A stretch of 64,000 nucleotides of DNA from Halieaceae bacterium MED-G27. GTDB taxonomy: Bacteria > Pseudomonadota > Gammaproteobacteria > Pseudomonadales > Halieaceae. The position numbers and the translations under genes are program-made. The stretch lies in contig NTKA01000003.1 in assembly GCA_002456975.1 (NCBI GenBank), forward strand, positions 1 through 64,000. The letters are read 5' to 3'. The notes below the pieces were generated by a model. The model saw only the letters and a list, made by a program, of their open reading frames with translations, was not told where the DNA came from and did no database searches. Numbering within the stretch: the stretch's first letter is position 1; each line of letters begins with the position of its first letter. Positions 1 to 9,638 of this stretch are shown one piece after another.

Positions 1-1222
1 AGAGTTCGGCGATGACGGACAATAACCCCACGGGCAGGCACCACGAAGTAATGATCGGTACAGCCACCAGATTGGTAATCACAGAGGCTAGCGACAACTC
101 ACCAAAAAAGAATGCGCTGGCAATACCGCCGGCGATTGCAGCGCCCGATTGGATAAGCAACAGCCTCACTACTGGCGTCATCCCTTTGGTTAAGGTCAAT
201 AACCAAAGAATTGTGGCTGTCACACCGAAGGTCAGCCAAAAGCTAGCGCTGAGGGCTGAGAAAAGATCGATACCAAGGACTATCAGGGCAATAAGCGCGA
301 GCACGGTCATCGAGCCAACAGAGAGACCACCCCAACGTGTCAGCAGCAGCGCTCCTACCATCATCGTGGCGCGCTGGGCAGGCAATTGCCATCCACTCAA
401 TAAGGCGTAGCCCCCACTTACTGCAATCGATACAACGCAATGCAAAGCGATCGATCCAGTATCACTGGGTAGTCTGAAAAATTTTCGAGGCAACGACAGT
501 AAAGTCCACGAAAAAAGCGCGATCAAACCGATATGTAAGCCACTCACGACCACCACATGAGCAATTCCTAGGCGCTTTAGCCTGTGCCACATTTCCGTAT
601 CCAAAGCATCGCTCCTACCAATCAGCAATGCTTGCATCAACGAGTTGCTATCCGTGCTTGTCAGCGTGGTAGACATCCAATGAGATAGTATTATCCGTGA
701 CCTTTGCACTGCGTCGGTAAAGGCATCCGTCTGGTTATGGACAGCATGAATCGACAACACACCAAACCGCTGTGAGCCTAATGCGGTAGCTTGATCAGAC
801 CATACCTGTGGGGACAACTGCGAACTCACGGTTTTTAAGCGCCCTTCGACTATCAAGCGATCGCCCAGCTCTGGTGCTTCAGCAGTTAGTTTTAACGGCA
901 GATACGCTACAAGCATCTGACAACCAGAGCCGTTTTGAGACACAACCGCCAGATCTAAACTCGCGAGGGGCTCACCATCGATTCCATCGAAAAAGTGAGG
1001 AAAATCAATAATTTCTACAATTATTATTTCAAAATGCCCGAGGCAGTCAGCCGCCACACGCTGCTGACTCCAACGATCGTAATGCAGGCCGCCCAATATC
1101 AGTCCAAGCAGAATCGGTAATCCGAGGTTGGGCCTGAATAATGACAGCACAAATGCACTGATACCGGCCACACCGAGTACCCAGTGCACACCGGATTCGG
1201 GCAAGAGCAAGGTGCTCAGCAA
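1..1222 (-). CDS. comEC: ComEC/Rec2-family DNA uptake channel, partial (C-terminus beyond left edge)
   Basis: This open frame is missing from the ORF track because it has no stop inside the window. Translating the minus strand gives about 400 residues: an N-terminal membrane segment (FFALLALLSTLLL), a soluble OB-like part, then the competence-domain hallmark VVVSGLHIGLIALFSW followed by several hydrophobic helices up to the edge. ComEC forms the inner-membrane channel for transforming DNA; the metallo-beta-lactamase-like C-terminal domain would lie outside. The in-frame upstream stop is at 1280-1282 and no ATG follows until well inside the protein, so a TTG at 1222 (or GTG at 1189) is the likely start; I see no clear ribosome binding site. 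It is divergent from the DUF2062 gene, and comEC near lolCDE is a common gammaproteobacterial arrangement. Identity is confident, start uncertain. Confidence 0.87.
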   Translation of the reverse strand, partial: MLSTLLLPESGVHWVLGVAGISAFVLSLFRPNLGLPILLGLILGGLHYDRWSQQRVAADCLGHFEIIIVEIIDFPHFFDGIDGEPLASLDLAVVSQNGSGCQMLVAYLPLKLTAEAPELGDRLIVEGRLKTVSSQLSPQVWSDQATALGSQRFGVLSIHAVHNQTDAFTDAVQRSRIILSHWMSTTLTSTDSNSLMQALLIGRSDALDTEMWHRLKRLGIAHVVVVSGLHIGLIALFSWTLLSLPRKFFRLPSDTGSIALHCVVSIAVSGGYALLSGWQLPAQRATMMVGALLLTRWGGLSVGSMTVLALIALIVLGIDLFSALSASFWLTFGVTATILWLLTLTKGMTPVVRLLLIQSGAAIAGGIASAFFFGELSLASVITNLVAVPIITSWCLPVGLLSVIAEL

Positions 1223-1408
1223 CGCTAATAACGCAAAAAAAACCGGCGAAACGGTCGCTTTTTCCGATCGCCAACCAACCTATGCTGTTTATAAAATCCT
1301 GCGGCCAAGACATACTTTGCATCGTGCTGTGCTTAGAAGCGGAGCACCAGTGTGTTGCCTCGATATGCTGGGCAGTAAACGAATTTGATGAGTCATTAGC
1401 AGGCCATA

Positions 1409-1924
1409 ATGCCAAAGCGTTCAATCAAGAAACTCTTGCCGACACCGCAACGGTTGAAGCAATGGCGCGCCCTCTCGATTTTTGGCCGCATTCTAGATCG
1501 CACAACATTATGGCAAGTGAATCGCGTATCAATAGCGAGGGCGACAGCGATTGGCCTATTTTGCGCAATGATTCCCTTGCCCGGTCAGATGCTATTCGCC
1601 GTTTACATCGCCATTAAGGCGGAAGCGAATCTCCCTCTGAGCTTTTCTCTTATCTTTATCACCAATCCATTAACAATGCCCGTCGTTTATCTAGCTGCCT
1701 ATCTGCTTGGCGTTTGGTTGATGGGCGTACCAGTGGCTGATGTCAACAATATCGATTGGCTTGCCCCCTTAAGTGATGAGTTTCTGGCGATATGGCCACC
1801 GTTTCTTCTAGGCTGCTTTGTGATCGGGTGCCTAGCTGCAGTCGCTGGCTATCTACTCGTTGATTGGATCTGGCGGCTGCGCATCCAGCAGCGTTGGTCT
1901 GATCGTCGACGTCGAGAGCGGTGA
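1409..1924 (+). CDS. DUF2062 domain membrane protein
   Basis: A 171-residue protein with a basic N-terminus (MPKRSIKKLLPTPQRLKQW), the DUF2062 signature region GLFCAMIPLPGQM followed by NLPLSFSLIFITNPLTMPV, and three to four membrane segments (about residues 45-70, 75-105 and 128-152). It ends in an arginine-rich cytoplasmic tail. The family is found beside comEC and lolCDE in many gammaproteobacteria; its biochemical function is unknown, and a role in the cell envelope is only suggested by context. The stop codon abuts the convergent lolE stop with no spacer. Confidence 0.85.
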   Translation: MPKRSIKKLLPTPQRLKQWRALSIFGRILDRTTLWQVNRVSIARATAIGLFCAMIPLPGQMLFAVYIAIKAEANLPLSFSLIFITNPLTMPVVYLAAYLLGVWLMGVPVADVNNIDWLAPLSDEFLAIWPPFLLGCFVIGCLAAVAGYLLVDWIWRLRIQQRWSDRRRRER

Positions 1925-3151
1925 TTAACGGCTTTGACTCAACGCGTCGCTAATGCTCGCAGCGGCCGCCTGACGAGCCGGGATACTCGATGCCAGCAGC
2001 GCCAGAGTAAAAGCAATGCCGGGCACGATCACAAAATCGCTCCATCGAATATCAACAGGTACAAAATCCAGTGGATAAACCTGCGTGTTGAGCAGCGGCT
2101 GCCCGGACAGCCACTCGAGCAGCGCCGATAGCTGCGGTGCCGACAGGGCGAGCAAAAATCCCAAGGCAGAACCTAACAGTCCGCCAATCGCGCCTATTAC
2201 CCCCCCCTGAAGCATAAAAACCAGCGTTACATCGGCTTTTTGCAGCCCCATGGTTCTTAACATGGCTATCGCAGGACGCCGATCGGTTACCACCAGAATT
2301 AGCGAGGTCACAATATTGAAGACGGCAATGGCGATCAGCGACATTAATAGCAGCACCACTATCTGGCGCGACAATTGGATGGCCCGATACAAATTGCCCT
2401 GGGTCGCCGTCCAATCGCTGACCCACAACCCTATAGGTAGCGATTGACTCAACTGAAAACGTAGACCTGGTGCCTGTAATACATCTCTAATTTGCACCGA
2501 CAAGCCATTCTGCCGCACGCTCGGCGAAAGTGCCGCAATCGTAGACTGAGCTCCAAGGGCGAGCTGCCGATCGAGTTCGGTCCCGGAGTGAAGCACAGAG
2601 GCTACGCGAAACCGCTGAGCCACGCCCGACGATGACGCGCTGGTATCAGTATAAGAAGGACTGAGTAACACCGATACGGGATCACCGACAGTCAGATTCA
2701 TGCTTTCTGCGAGGGACTTCCCCAACACTAGATCGCGGGAACCGAGGCTATCGATCGATGGCGACAGCAATCTTTGGTAGCGACCCAATCCAGCGTCCTC
2801 AATTCCAACGACTCGAGCCACAGCGGCTTCCCGACCACGGATGAAAAGGCCATCAGCATCGAAAAAAGTCTCAGAGTTGGTAATCGCAGCGATGCTGGCA
2901 ATCGACGATTCTATTTCACGCCACGCACTCTCATCGGCTGTACCCCTGATCGTGATATGAGGTACAAGTTCGAGAATTCGCTCGCGCATTTCGCGCTCGA
3001 ATCCATTCATGATCGACAGCACTGCTAACAACAAGCCAACCGCGACCACCATACCTATGGCGGACAGTCGAGACAGGAAAGTCGACAATCCTCGATCACC
3101 CGTTATTGTTTGGCGCAGCGCTATCTCCCAATGCAAACGCCTCGGTCTCAT
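1925..3151 (-). CDS. lolE: Lipoprotein-releasing ABC transporter permease LolE (LolC/E family)
   Basis: A 408-residue inner-membrane permease with the LolC/LolE/MacB layout: one helix near residues 30-50 ending in the family motif SIMNGFEREMRERIL, a large periplasmic domain (about 55-255), then three C-terminal helices (about 265-290, 312-345, 375-398). With LolC and the LolD ATPase it extracts outer-membrane lipoproteins from the inner membrane and hands them to LolA. Its ATG overlaps the lolD stop by 4 nt, so it is translationally coupled. LolC and LolE are paralogues; I call this one LolE because it is third in the lolC-lolD-lolE order. The two permeases clearly differ in sequence, so the complex is a heterodimer rather than the LolF type. 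Confidence 0.9.
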   Translation of the reverse strand: MRPRRLHWEIALRQTITGDRGLSTFLSRLSAIGMVVAVGLLLAVLSIMNGFEREMRERILELVPHITIRGTADESAWREIESSIASIAAITNSETFFDADGLFIRGREAAVARVVGIEDAGLGRYQRLLSPSIDSLGSRDLVLGKSLAESMNLTVGDPVSVLLSPSYTDTSASSSGVAQRFRVASVLHSGTELDRQLALGAQSTIAALSPSVRQNGLSVQIRDVLQAPGLRFQLSQSLPIGLWVSDWTATQGNLYRAIQLSRQIVVLLLMSLIAIAVFNIVTSLILVVTDRRPAIAMLRTMGLQKADVTLVFMLQGGVIGAIGGLLGSALGFLLALSAPQLSALLEWLSGQPLLNTQVYPLDFVPVDIRWSDFVIVPGIAFTLALLASSIPARQAAAASISDALSQSR

Positions 3152-3822
3152 GAAAGGGCTAAACGACCGTCGATCAAGCGATACTGTGTATCCATACGCG
3201 CGGCAATCGACTGATCGTGGGTCACCAAAACAAACGCAGAGTCGCTATTGCTCAGGGATTCGATCAATTGAATGACACTATCAGCCGTCTCTGGATCTAG
3301 GTTGCCCGTGGGCTCATCCATCAGAACGCATACCGGTTTATTTACCAGTGCCCGCGCGATAGCTACACGCTGGCGCTCACCCCCCGAGAGCATGCTGGGG
3401 CGATGGGACAGGCGAGCCTCCAAGCCGAGTGATACCAGAAGTTCCCGAGCGCTTTCCTGCGCTTGCTGCTTTGACTGACCCCCAATCCGTGCGGGCATGG
3501 CAACCGCTTCCAACGCTGAAAATTCGGGCATCAGGTGATGAAACTGGAAAACAAATCCGAGGTGCCGATTACGCCACAGCGCCTGCGCTTGCTCATCGAG
3601 ACTATGAAGGTCTTTTCCAGCCACGAGTACGGATCCTGAAGTTGGCTGATCCAAACCACCCATAAGGTTCAAGAGAGTCGATTTGCCGGCTCCAGAGGTG
3701 CCCACGATAGCTACCCGCTCACCCGCTGAGAGCACCAAATCAACGCCTTTGAGGACGTCGATACTGCCACCCGAGCTTGCATAGCTTCGGTGCAGCGATA
3801 CAGCTTCGAGGATAGTTTTCAT
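3148..3822 (-). CDS. lolD: Lipoprotein-releasing ABC transporter ATPase LolD
   Basis: A 224-residue ABC ATPase. Walker A is GTSGAGKST (about residues 42-50), the Q-loop region is [18 protein letters not shown] (typical of LolD/MacB), the ABC signature is [15 protein letters not shown], Walker B is [12 protein letters not shown] and the H-loop is LVTHD. It powers lipoprotein release by LolC and LolE at the cytoplasmic face of the inner membrane. It sits between the two permease genes, starts one base after the lolC stop and overlaps the lolE start. All catalytic motifs are present and the length is normal. Confidence 0.94.
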   Translation of the reverse strand: MKTILEAVSLHRSYASSGGSIDVLKGVDLVLSAGERVAIVGTSGAGKSTLLNLMGGLDQPTSGSVLVAGKDLHSLDEQAQALWRNRHLGFVFQFHHLMPEFSALEAVAMPARIGGQSKQQAQESARELLVSLGLEARLSHRPSMLSGGERQRVAIARALVNKPVCVLMDEPTGNLDPETADSVIQLIESLSNSDSAFVLVTHDQSIAARMDTQYRLIDGRLALS

Positions 3823-5061
3823 TTACGACAGTCCACCTAATGCCTCGGCTGGCAGAATACGACTTGCCCGATATGCAGGGTAAATGGCAGCCAGTAAACT
3901 TAAGACTAACGCACCCGCCACCGACAACACTACATCACCCCCCTGTATCTCAACGGGCAACCCCGTGATGTAATAGACCCCTGGATCAAACAGCCCCCAA
4001 CCGAACAGGTTCTGAATCCATCGCATGACACTTCCCAGATAATGGCTGAGTAAAACCCCAGTAGCGGTCCCCAACAGAGTCCCGAGTACAGCCAGAATTA
4101 AGCCGTGATAAAGAAATACTTGTCCTACCATGGCTCGTGATAATCCCATCACCCTCAGAGCAGCGATATCGCTTCGTTTCTCTGTGACCGACATAGTCAG
4201 GGTCGAAACAATATTGAAGGCAGCGACTAAAATAACAGCAGCGAGTAATAAGGCTACAGTTAACTTTTCCATGCGTATCGCGCGAAACAAAGCCTGATTG
4301 TTATCGGCCCAGGTTGACAGCATATAGCCCTCAGGCACGACGGCTTGCACCTTCGATTGCCAAGTAGTGATTGCCGCCGGATTAGTTGCGTACAGGCGGA
4401 TCCCATCGCTGGTTTGCCTTGCCAATAATCGCTCAGCGGATCTACTCGAGACCAGCGCCAGTGTCGCCTCGACCGACGTGCCCACAGTCACAATAGCCGT
4501 CACGGTCAGTTTTCTATAGCGCGGTAGTGCGCCAAATGGAGTGAGCGAAGCGCTCGGCATAAAAAGCTGGACGGAGTCCCCAACCGACACCCCCAAACTT
4601 CCAGCTAATGGCTCACCCAACGCAATGCTGAAATCGTCGGCCAAGCTCGTCAAACCACCTGAAACAACATTGACCCGAGGACCTCGATAGCCTTCTTTCG
4701 TAACAGGGACACCAGTTAGGACAGCGCCCCGATTCGCAAATACCCCTCGAATCATGACGGAACTTCGTAAAAAGTAATGAGCGTCTGTGATCTCTTCTAT
4801 TGCCTTGAAAGACGTCAGATTGAGCAAGTCAGGAGTTTGCGACTCGTCGACTGCTGTAATTTCTGCGTGGGGGATGACCGATAGGAGGCGACCTCTCAGT
4901 TCACTCGCCAGTCCATTCATGACCGACATGACAGTAATTAAACTCGCTACACCCAGAGCGAGCCCTACCGTGGCAAAGATCGCCACCCACCGAGTAAAAC
5001 GTTGCTGATGACGGCTAAACGTCAGTCGCAGCGCCACCTCAATGGCAAGTTTCGTCTGCAT
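3823..5061 (-). CDS. lolC: Lipoprotein-releasing ABC transporter permease LolC (LolC/E family)
   Basis: A 412-residue permease paralogous to LolE, with a first helix at about residues 24-48 ending in TVMSVMNGLASELRGRLL, a periplasmic domain at about 55-260 and three C-terminal helices (about 272-295, 318-345, 378-402). It is the other permease of the Lol exporter, first in the lol order. Its ATG shares the final A of the nqrM TGA stop (TGATG), so lolCDE is probably read through from the nqr-apbE-nqrM transcript rather than only from its own promoter. LolC/LolE assignment rests on gene order. Confidence 0.9.
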   Translation of the reverse strand: MQTKLAIEVALRLTFSRHQQRFTRWVAIFATVGLALGVASLITVMSVMNGLASELRGRLLSVIPHAEITAVDESQTPDLLNLTSFKAIEEITDAHYFLRSSVMIRGVFANRGAVLTGVPVTKEGYRGPRVNVVSGGLTSLADDFSIALGEPLAGSLGVSVGDSVQLFMPSASLTPFGALPRYRKLTVTAIVTVGTSVEATLALVSSRSAERLLARQTSDGIRLYATNPAAITTWQSKVQAVVPEGYMLSTWADNNQALFRAIRMEKLTVALLLAAVILVAAFNIVSTLTMSVTEKRSDIAALRVMGLSRAMVGQVFLYHGLILAVLGTLLGTATGVLLSHYLGSVMRWIQNLFGWGLFDPGVYYITGLPVEIQGGDVVLSVAGALVLSLLAAIYPAYRASRILPAEALGGLS

Positions 5062-5285
5062 CAGCGCTCTGAGGGATCAAAGGTCACGACGCCGGACTGA
5101 CCGTCCCGCGTTTCTGTCTCACAGCGTGTAGCGTCGCCACCACAAATTTCACAGGATTGATCGATGCCCAGCGCACCGATACCACCGCAGGAACCCTTGA
5201 TAGGCTCACGCCCATTCAACACACCAACAGCCATTGCTGCCATCACGATGGCGAAAAAGATAAAGCTGATAATGAATACCGCCAT
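5061..5285 (-). CDS. nqrM: Na+-NQR maturation factor NqrM
   Basis: A 74-residue protein with one N-terminal membrane helix (FIISFIFFAIVMAAMAVGVL) and a cysteine-rich tail: a Cys in KGSCGG, then SCEICGG and RCETE, the pattern conserved in NqrM (DUF539). NqrM is needed to insert iron into the NqrD/NqrE cysteine site of Na+-NQR. It follows apbE at the end of the nqr operon, the usual place, and its stop overlaps the lolC start. Small size and the Cys pattern make the call reliable. Confidence 0.9.
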   Translation of the reverse strand: MAVFIISFIFFAIVMAAMAVGVLNGREPIKGSCGGIGALGIDQSCEICGGDATRCETETRDGQSGVVTFDPSER

Positions 5286-5298
5286 ACGGCTACCTCTA

Positions 5299-6366
5299 CT
5301 AGTTATCTGGCTGCTGGCTAATCAACACTGATGCCATTGCGTCGTTGGCGTAGGTTATCAAGTCATCACCCTGTCGGGACACCATGAAAACCCCTAAATT
5401 ATTGATCTCAGCGAGCGCTTTTGCCTCGGCGGTACCGGCAATCATTAAAGCGGTTGCCCAGGCGTCAGCAACCATAGTCGAGGGATGGATGACCGTTACC
5501 GACACCAAGTCGTGCTCTATAGGCCTGACAGTTCGCGGATCGATAAGATGCGAATATCGTACGCCATCCTGCATAAAATAATTTCGGTAATCACCCGAGG
5601 TAGCGACACCCATATTCGTCAGTACGACAGCGTCGATCATCTGACGTCCACCGGTGGCATCGGGCTGCTCAATGGCAAGACGCCAATCAGCGTCCCGGGG
5701 GCTCTGACCTCGCACCTGAATCTCTCCACCCACCTCCAACATGAAATTATCGATACCTAACTCATCAAGGGCGTCGGCAGCGAGATCTACCGCATAGCCC
5801 TTCGCGATCGATGAAAAATCCAAGCGAACGCCATCGGTACGCTTCATCAAGGAACGCGTTGTGGGATCCCAAGCAAGGCGATTGATGCCCACCACAGTTG
5901 CCGCAGACTCAAGCTCTGACACACTGGGCGCGGCCGATGGCCCCCCAGGCCCAAATCCCCATAAGTTGACTGCCGGTGACACGGTTGGATCGTAGGCGCC
6001 CGCTGATCGTATGGAAATATCGATCGCCGACTCCAAAACGTAGGTGAAATCCCAGTCAACCTCGATTAGCTGCATGGCCTCGAGGCGATTGAACTCACTA
6101 AGAATCGAGCTCGGATCGTAGTGATTCATACTGTCATTCACGACGGCAAAGGCCTCGAGCACCGCTGCCTCCACCGTGGAGCTGGCAACAGGGCTTTCAG
6201 GGTTATCAAGATACGTAAGATTCCAACGAGTACCAAACACAGGGCCATCGAGCTTGATTGACGCATCCTGTGTGCCGGCACCACAGGCAGACAACAAAAA
6301 GCAAAAGGCCAGCGCAATGGCTGGCCTCTTAAATGACGCAAGAGAGTAGTTACCCACCGAAGTCAT
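5299..6366 (-). CDS. apbE: FAD:protein FMN transferase (ApbE), lipoprotein
   Basis: About 355 residues starting at [12 protein letters not shown]; the longer ORF to 6402 would intrude far into nqrF, whereas this start overlaps it by only 17 nt. A lipoprotein signal peptide ends in the lipobox LLSAC with Gly at +2. ApbE motifs follow: the substrate-binding region [30 protein letters not shown], and a C-terminal metal/FAD segment ([13 protein letters not shown]). It transfers FMN from FAD to threonines of NqrB and NqrC in the periplasm. Its position between nqrF and nqrM matches that substrate. As a lipoprotein it would itself be a client of maturation by the Lpp pathway and possibly of the LolCDE encoded just downstream. 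Confidence 0.92.
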   Translation of the reverse strand: MTSVGNYSLASFKRPAIALAFCFLLSACGAGTQDASIKLDGPVFGTRWNLTYLDNPESPVASSTVEAAVLEAFAVVNDSMNHYDPSSILSEFNRLEAMQLIEVDWDFTYVLESAIDISIRSAGAYDPTVSPAVNLWGFGPGGPSAAPSVSELESAATVVGINRLAWDPTTRSLMKRTDGVRLDFSSIAKGYAVDLAADALDELGIDNFMLEVGGEIQVRGQSPRDADWRLAIEQPDATGGRQMIDAVVLTNMGVATSGDYRNYFMQDGVRYSHLIDPRTVRPIEHDLVSVTVIHPSTMVADAWATALMIAGTAEAKALAEINNLGVFMVSRQGDDLITYANDAMASVLISQQPDN

Positions 6367-7573
6367 CGAGGAAGATATTCTCGCGTTCGACGCCAAGATC
6401 AAGCAGCATATCGATGCACGCCTTGTTCATCATGGGCGGCCCACACATGTAGTACTCACAATCTTCGGGTGCTGGATGGTCCTTCAAGTACTGCTCAAAC
6501 AGGACGTTGTGAATGAACCCCGTTAGACCATCCCAGTTGTCTTCTGGCTGCGGATCTGACAAAGCAACGTGCCAATCGAAGTTGTCGTTTTCAGCCGCCA
6601 GTGTGTCGTAATCCTCGACGTAGAACATCTCTCGGAGCGATCTAGCGCCGTACCAGAAGGAAATTTTCCGGTCGGTTTTAATCCGACGGAGCTGGTCAAA
6701 TAAATGTGAACGCATGGGTGCCATACCCGCACCACCCCCTATAAATACCATTTCCGCATCGGTTTCCTTCGCGAAGAACTCACCAAAAGGCCCGTAGACG
6801 TTAACCTTGTCACCCGGCTTCAGGTTAAAAACCCAGCTAGACATAATCCCGGGCGGCAAGCCCTCAGTCCTTGGTGGCGGCGTAGCAACGCGGATATTGA
6901 ACTTAACCACACCCTTTTCTTCGGGATAATTCGCCATCGAATATGCGCGAATCGTGGTATCAGGCGCTGACGACTCGAGCTTGAAGAATCCAAAGTGCTC
7001 CCAATCGCCACGGTACTCATCACCGATATCAAAATCAGAGAACTTGACCGCATGCGGAGGGCACTCTAGTTGCACGTAGCCGCCGGCGCGAAAGTCGCAC
7101 GTTTCGCCCTCAGGGAGATCCAAAACCAGCTCTTTGATGAAGGTCGCGACATTATCATTCGAAGCAACGGTGCACTCCCACTGCTTAACACCGAATACTT
7201 CTTCAGGTATTTCGATTCTAAGATCTTGCTTGACCGGTGTCTGGCAAGATAGGCGCCAACCATCGTTAGCCTCGCGACGTGTGAAATGGCTTTCCTCGGT
7301 GGGAAGCAAGGTACCGCCGCCCTCAGACACAATGCACTTGCACTGAGCACAGGTGCCGCCGCCACCGCAGGCGCTCGCAAGAAACAAATCAGCGTCTGCA
7401 AGGGTCTGCAGGAGCTTTCCGCCCGCGGGGACCTGAATAGTTTTTTCACCGTTAATTTCGATATTGATGTTGCCACTGGCGACCAACCGGCTTCGAGCCG
7501 CAAGAATCACCATGACTAGCGCTACGACTACCGCCGTAAACATCCCTACCCCAAATAAAATCGTTGTCGTCAC
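6350..7573 (-). CDS. nqrF: Na+-translocating NADH:quinone oxidoreductase subunit F
   Basis: A 407-residue flavoprotein that accepts electrons from NADH. It has an N-terminal membrane helix ([19 protein letters not shown], about 7-26), a plant-type [2Fe-2S] domain with [12 protein letters not shown] and a later Cys near LSCQTP, an FAD-binding motif [13 protein letters not shown], and a NADH-binding motif [13 protein letters not shown]. It is the electron entry subunit of the sodium pump. It follows nqrE after a short gap with a good GGAG-type ribosome binding site (GAGGAGACAGTTGTGACG region) and overlaps apbE. Length and cofactor residues are normal. Confidence 0.95.
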   Translation of the reverse strand: MTTTILFGVGMFTAVVVALVMVILAARSRLVASGNINIEINGEKTIQVPAGGKLLQTLADADLFLASACGGGGTCAQCKCIVSEGGGTLLPTEESHFTRREANDGWRLSCQTPVKQDLRIEIPEEVFGVKQWECTVASNDNVATFIKELVLDLPEGETCDFRAGGYVQLECPPHAVKFSDFDIGDEYRGDWEHFGFFKLESSAPDTTIRAYSMANYPEEKGVVKFNIRVATPPPRTEGLPPGIMSSWVFNLKPGDKVNVYGPFGEFFAKETDAEMVFIGGGAGMAPMRSHLFDQLRRIKTDRKISFWYGARSLREMFYVEDYDTLAAENDNFDWHVALSDPQPEDNWDGLTGFIHNVLFEQYLKDHPAPEDCEYYMCGPPMMNKACIDMLLDLGVERENIFLDDFGG

Positions 7574-7597
7574 AACTGTCTCCTCGCCTAACCCTGC

Positions 7598-8206
7598 TTA
7601 GATTTCGATGCCGCCAAAGGACATAAAGCCCAGCGACATCAACCCCACAGTGATAAAGGTTATACCAAGCCCCTGCAAGCCATCCGGGACATCGCTGTAC
7701 TTCAGTTTTTCTCGGATACCGGCTAGGGCAACAATCGCCAGTGCCCAACCGACACCAGAGCCAAAACCAAACACCACACTTTCGCCGAAGTTGTAGCTGC
7801 GTTCGACCATGAACAATGATGCTCCTAATATGGCGCAGTTCACGGTGATCAATGGCAGAAATACGCCCAGTGCCGCATAAAGCGCTGGGACGTATTTGTC
7901 GAGGAACATCTCCAGAATTTGCACCAAGGCGGCGATGACACCGATATAGCTAAGTAATCCCAAAAAACTAAGGTTCAGATTGGGGTAGCCAGCCCAAGCA
8001 AGCGCTCCATCGGCGAGGAGATTTTGGTAAATCAAATTGTTGACCGGCACCGTAATGGTCAGCACCACAATAACCGCGATGCCTAAACCAAAAGCCGCTG
8101 AGATCTTTTTCGAAACAGCGAGAAACGTACACATACCAAGAAAGAAAGCGAGCGCCATGTTTTCGATAAACACGGCACGAATGAATAAGCCGAGATAGTG
8201 CTCCAT
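7598..8206 (-). CDS. nqrE: Na+-translocating NADH:quinone oxidoreductase subunit E
   Basis: A 202-residue integral membrane protein with six predicted helices, beginning [21 protein letters not shown]. The paired antiparallel half-repeats typical of NqrE/RnfA are visible, each carrying a conserved Cys ([11 protein letters not shown] and [11 protein letters not shown]) that with NqrD forms the intramembrane iron site matured by NqrM. It abuts nqrD (the nqrD stop and the nqrE start share a base). Normal length for the family. Confidence 0.95.
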   Translation of the reverse strand: MEHYLGLFIRAVFIENMALAFFLGMCTFLAVSKKISAAFGLGIAVIVVLTITVPVNNLIYQNLLADGALAWAGYPNLNLSFLGLLSYIGVIAALVQILEMFLDKYVPALYAALGVFLPLITVNCAILGASLFMVERSYNFGESVVFGFGSGVGWALAIVALAGIREKLKYSDVPDGLQGLGITFITVGLMSLGFMSFGGIEI

Positions 8207-8865
8207 TAGGCAGCCTCCTCCGTGCTCGTATGCTTGGCGATCTTGAACTCAGCCTCTTCGACCTGCTCTTTCTGAACGGCTCGGATTCCCCAGATAAGGA
8301 AACCAATCAAAAAGAATGCACTAGGTGGCAACAACAATAAGCCGTTCGGGTTGTACCACCCTCCCTCAGTGACTAAGGGCAGAATCTCGATACCCATGAG
8401 GGAGCCTGCCCCAAATAACTCTCGCACAACCCCAACCACGATGAGCACAAAAGAATAGCCCAAGCCATTGCCGAGTCCATCTAAGAAGCTTGGTATAGGT
8501 GGGTTCTTCATCGCAAACGCTTCTGCGCGGCCCATAACGATGCAGTTCGTGATGATCAGACCAACAAACACCGACAACTGCTTAGAAATATCGTAAGCCA
8601 CTGCCTTGAGTATTTGGTCCACAACAATTACCAACGAGGCGATAATGGTCATCTGTACGATGATTCGAATACTAGACGGGATCGCTGAGCGAATGATCGA
8701 TATGAAAAAGCTCGAAAACGCGCAAACTGCCGTGAGCGCTATCGACATTACAAGGCTCACCTGCAGCGACGATGTGACGGCCAAGGCTGAGCAAATACCG
8801 AGTATCTGTAACGCAATCGGGTTGTTTTGAATAATGGGTGAAAACAGCGTCTCGCGAACACTCAT
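8206..8865 (-). CDS. nqrD: Na+-translocating NADH:quinone oxidoreductase subunit D
   Basis: About 219 residues, start chosen at [16 protein letters not shown] because its ATG overlaps the nqrC stop (TAATG) and it aligns with the family N-terminus; the track ORF begins 20 codons upstream inside nqrC. Six hydrophobic segments are visible. One half-site Cys lies in [10 protein letters not shown], and the other in [17 protein letters not shown], a strongly conserved NqrD/RnfE motif. It forms the membrane iron centre together with NqrE. The C-terminus is a short charged cytoplasmic tail. Confidence 0.95.
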   Translation of the reverse strand: MSVRETLFSPIIQNNPIALQILGICSALAVTSSLQVSLVMSIALTAVCAFSSFFISIIRSAIPSSIRIIVQMTIIASLVIVVDQILKAVAYDISKQLSVFVGLIITNCIVMGRAEAFAMKNPPIPSFLDGLGNGLGYSFVLIVVGVVRELFGAGSLMGIEILPLVTEGGWYNPNGLLLLPPSAFFLIGFLIWGIRAVQKEQVEEAEFKIAKHTSTEEAA

Positions 8866-9638
8866 TAGGCTCGTCCTCCGCGGATATTGTCGAGTAAAGG
8901 CGCGAACCCGTCGTTGCCCAGCCAATACTGGACGAGATTCTCCACCCCATTGGTTGTTAAGGTTGCACCAGATAAACCGTCTACCTGCCAGGCGGCGTCG
9001 CTGCTCGCCGGATTAACCGCACCTTTAAGAACTTCGATCGCCACCTCACCATCTCGATAAGCCAGCTTGCCAGACCACTTCTGCTTCCAGCTCGGATTGT
9101 CAACTTCACCACCAAGCCCAGGCGTTTCACCATGCTCATAAAACCCAAGACCCACGATAGTATTAGCATCTGCTTCAAGGGCAACAAACCCATACAAGGT
9201 TGACCACAGGCCGTAGCCGCGGACCGGAAGAATAATTCGATTGAGATCACCCGCCTCTGAATTCACCAGATACACCACCGCCCGATCCTCACGGCGCAGG
9301 ATCTTTGCTGGGTCTTCATCACCGGTGAGTGCACGGGACTGCGACGGATCTTTCGAAGCCTTACGCTGGTCGAAAGCGTCAACGTCACCCTCAACAAAAC
9401 GACCAGAATCCAGATCGACCAGTCTCGCTTCAATACTCTCAAACTGCTCTTCCACCGTGAGTTCAGGATCGTATAGACCGCCCGCCATCAAGATATTGCG
9501 CTTCAGATCACGCGCTTTGTTTGCCTCTTGCTGGGGCTTTAGCACGACTGCCGCACTCGACACGATTACCGAGCAAACAATACACAGCCCCAGCGCTACC
9601 GTTAAAACACTTTTTAAGGACTCTTTATTAGCTGACAC
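8865..9638 (-). CDS. nqrC: Na+-translocating NADH:quinone oxidoreductase subunit C
   Basis: About 257 residues starting at a GTG ([11 protein letters not shown]) that has an AAGGAG ribosome binding site eight bases upstream; the track ORF start (9719) lies inside nqrB and is not needed. One N-terminal helix ([23 protein letters not shown]) anchors a periplasmic FMN-binding domain. The flavinylation motif DGLSGATLT near the C-terminus carries the threonine that accepts FMN from Apb[16 protein letters not shown] is another conserved NqrC/RnfG stretch. It overlaps the 3' end of nqrB by about 11 nt. Confidence 0.95.
   Translation of the reverse strand: MSANKESLKSVLTVALGLCIVCSVIVSSAAVVLKPQQEANKARDLKRNILMAGGLYDPELTVEEQFESIEARLVDLDSGRFVEGDVDAFDQRKASKDPSQSRALTGDEDPAKILRREDRAVVYLVNSEAGDLNRIILPVRGYGLWSTLYGFVALEADANTIVGLGFYEHGETPGLGGEVDNPSWKQKWSGKLAYRDGEVAIEVLKGAVNPASSDAAWQVDGLSGATLTTNGVENLVQYWLGNDGFAPLLDNIRGGRA

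Noticed and set aside
12-1617. Track ORFs at 12-410, 243-440, 808-1011, 1047-1424, 1128-1388 and 1282-1617
   Set aside because: They overlap the real minus-strand comEC frame or the DUF2062 gene, and none reads like a protein.
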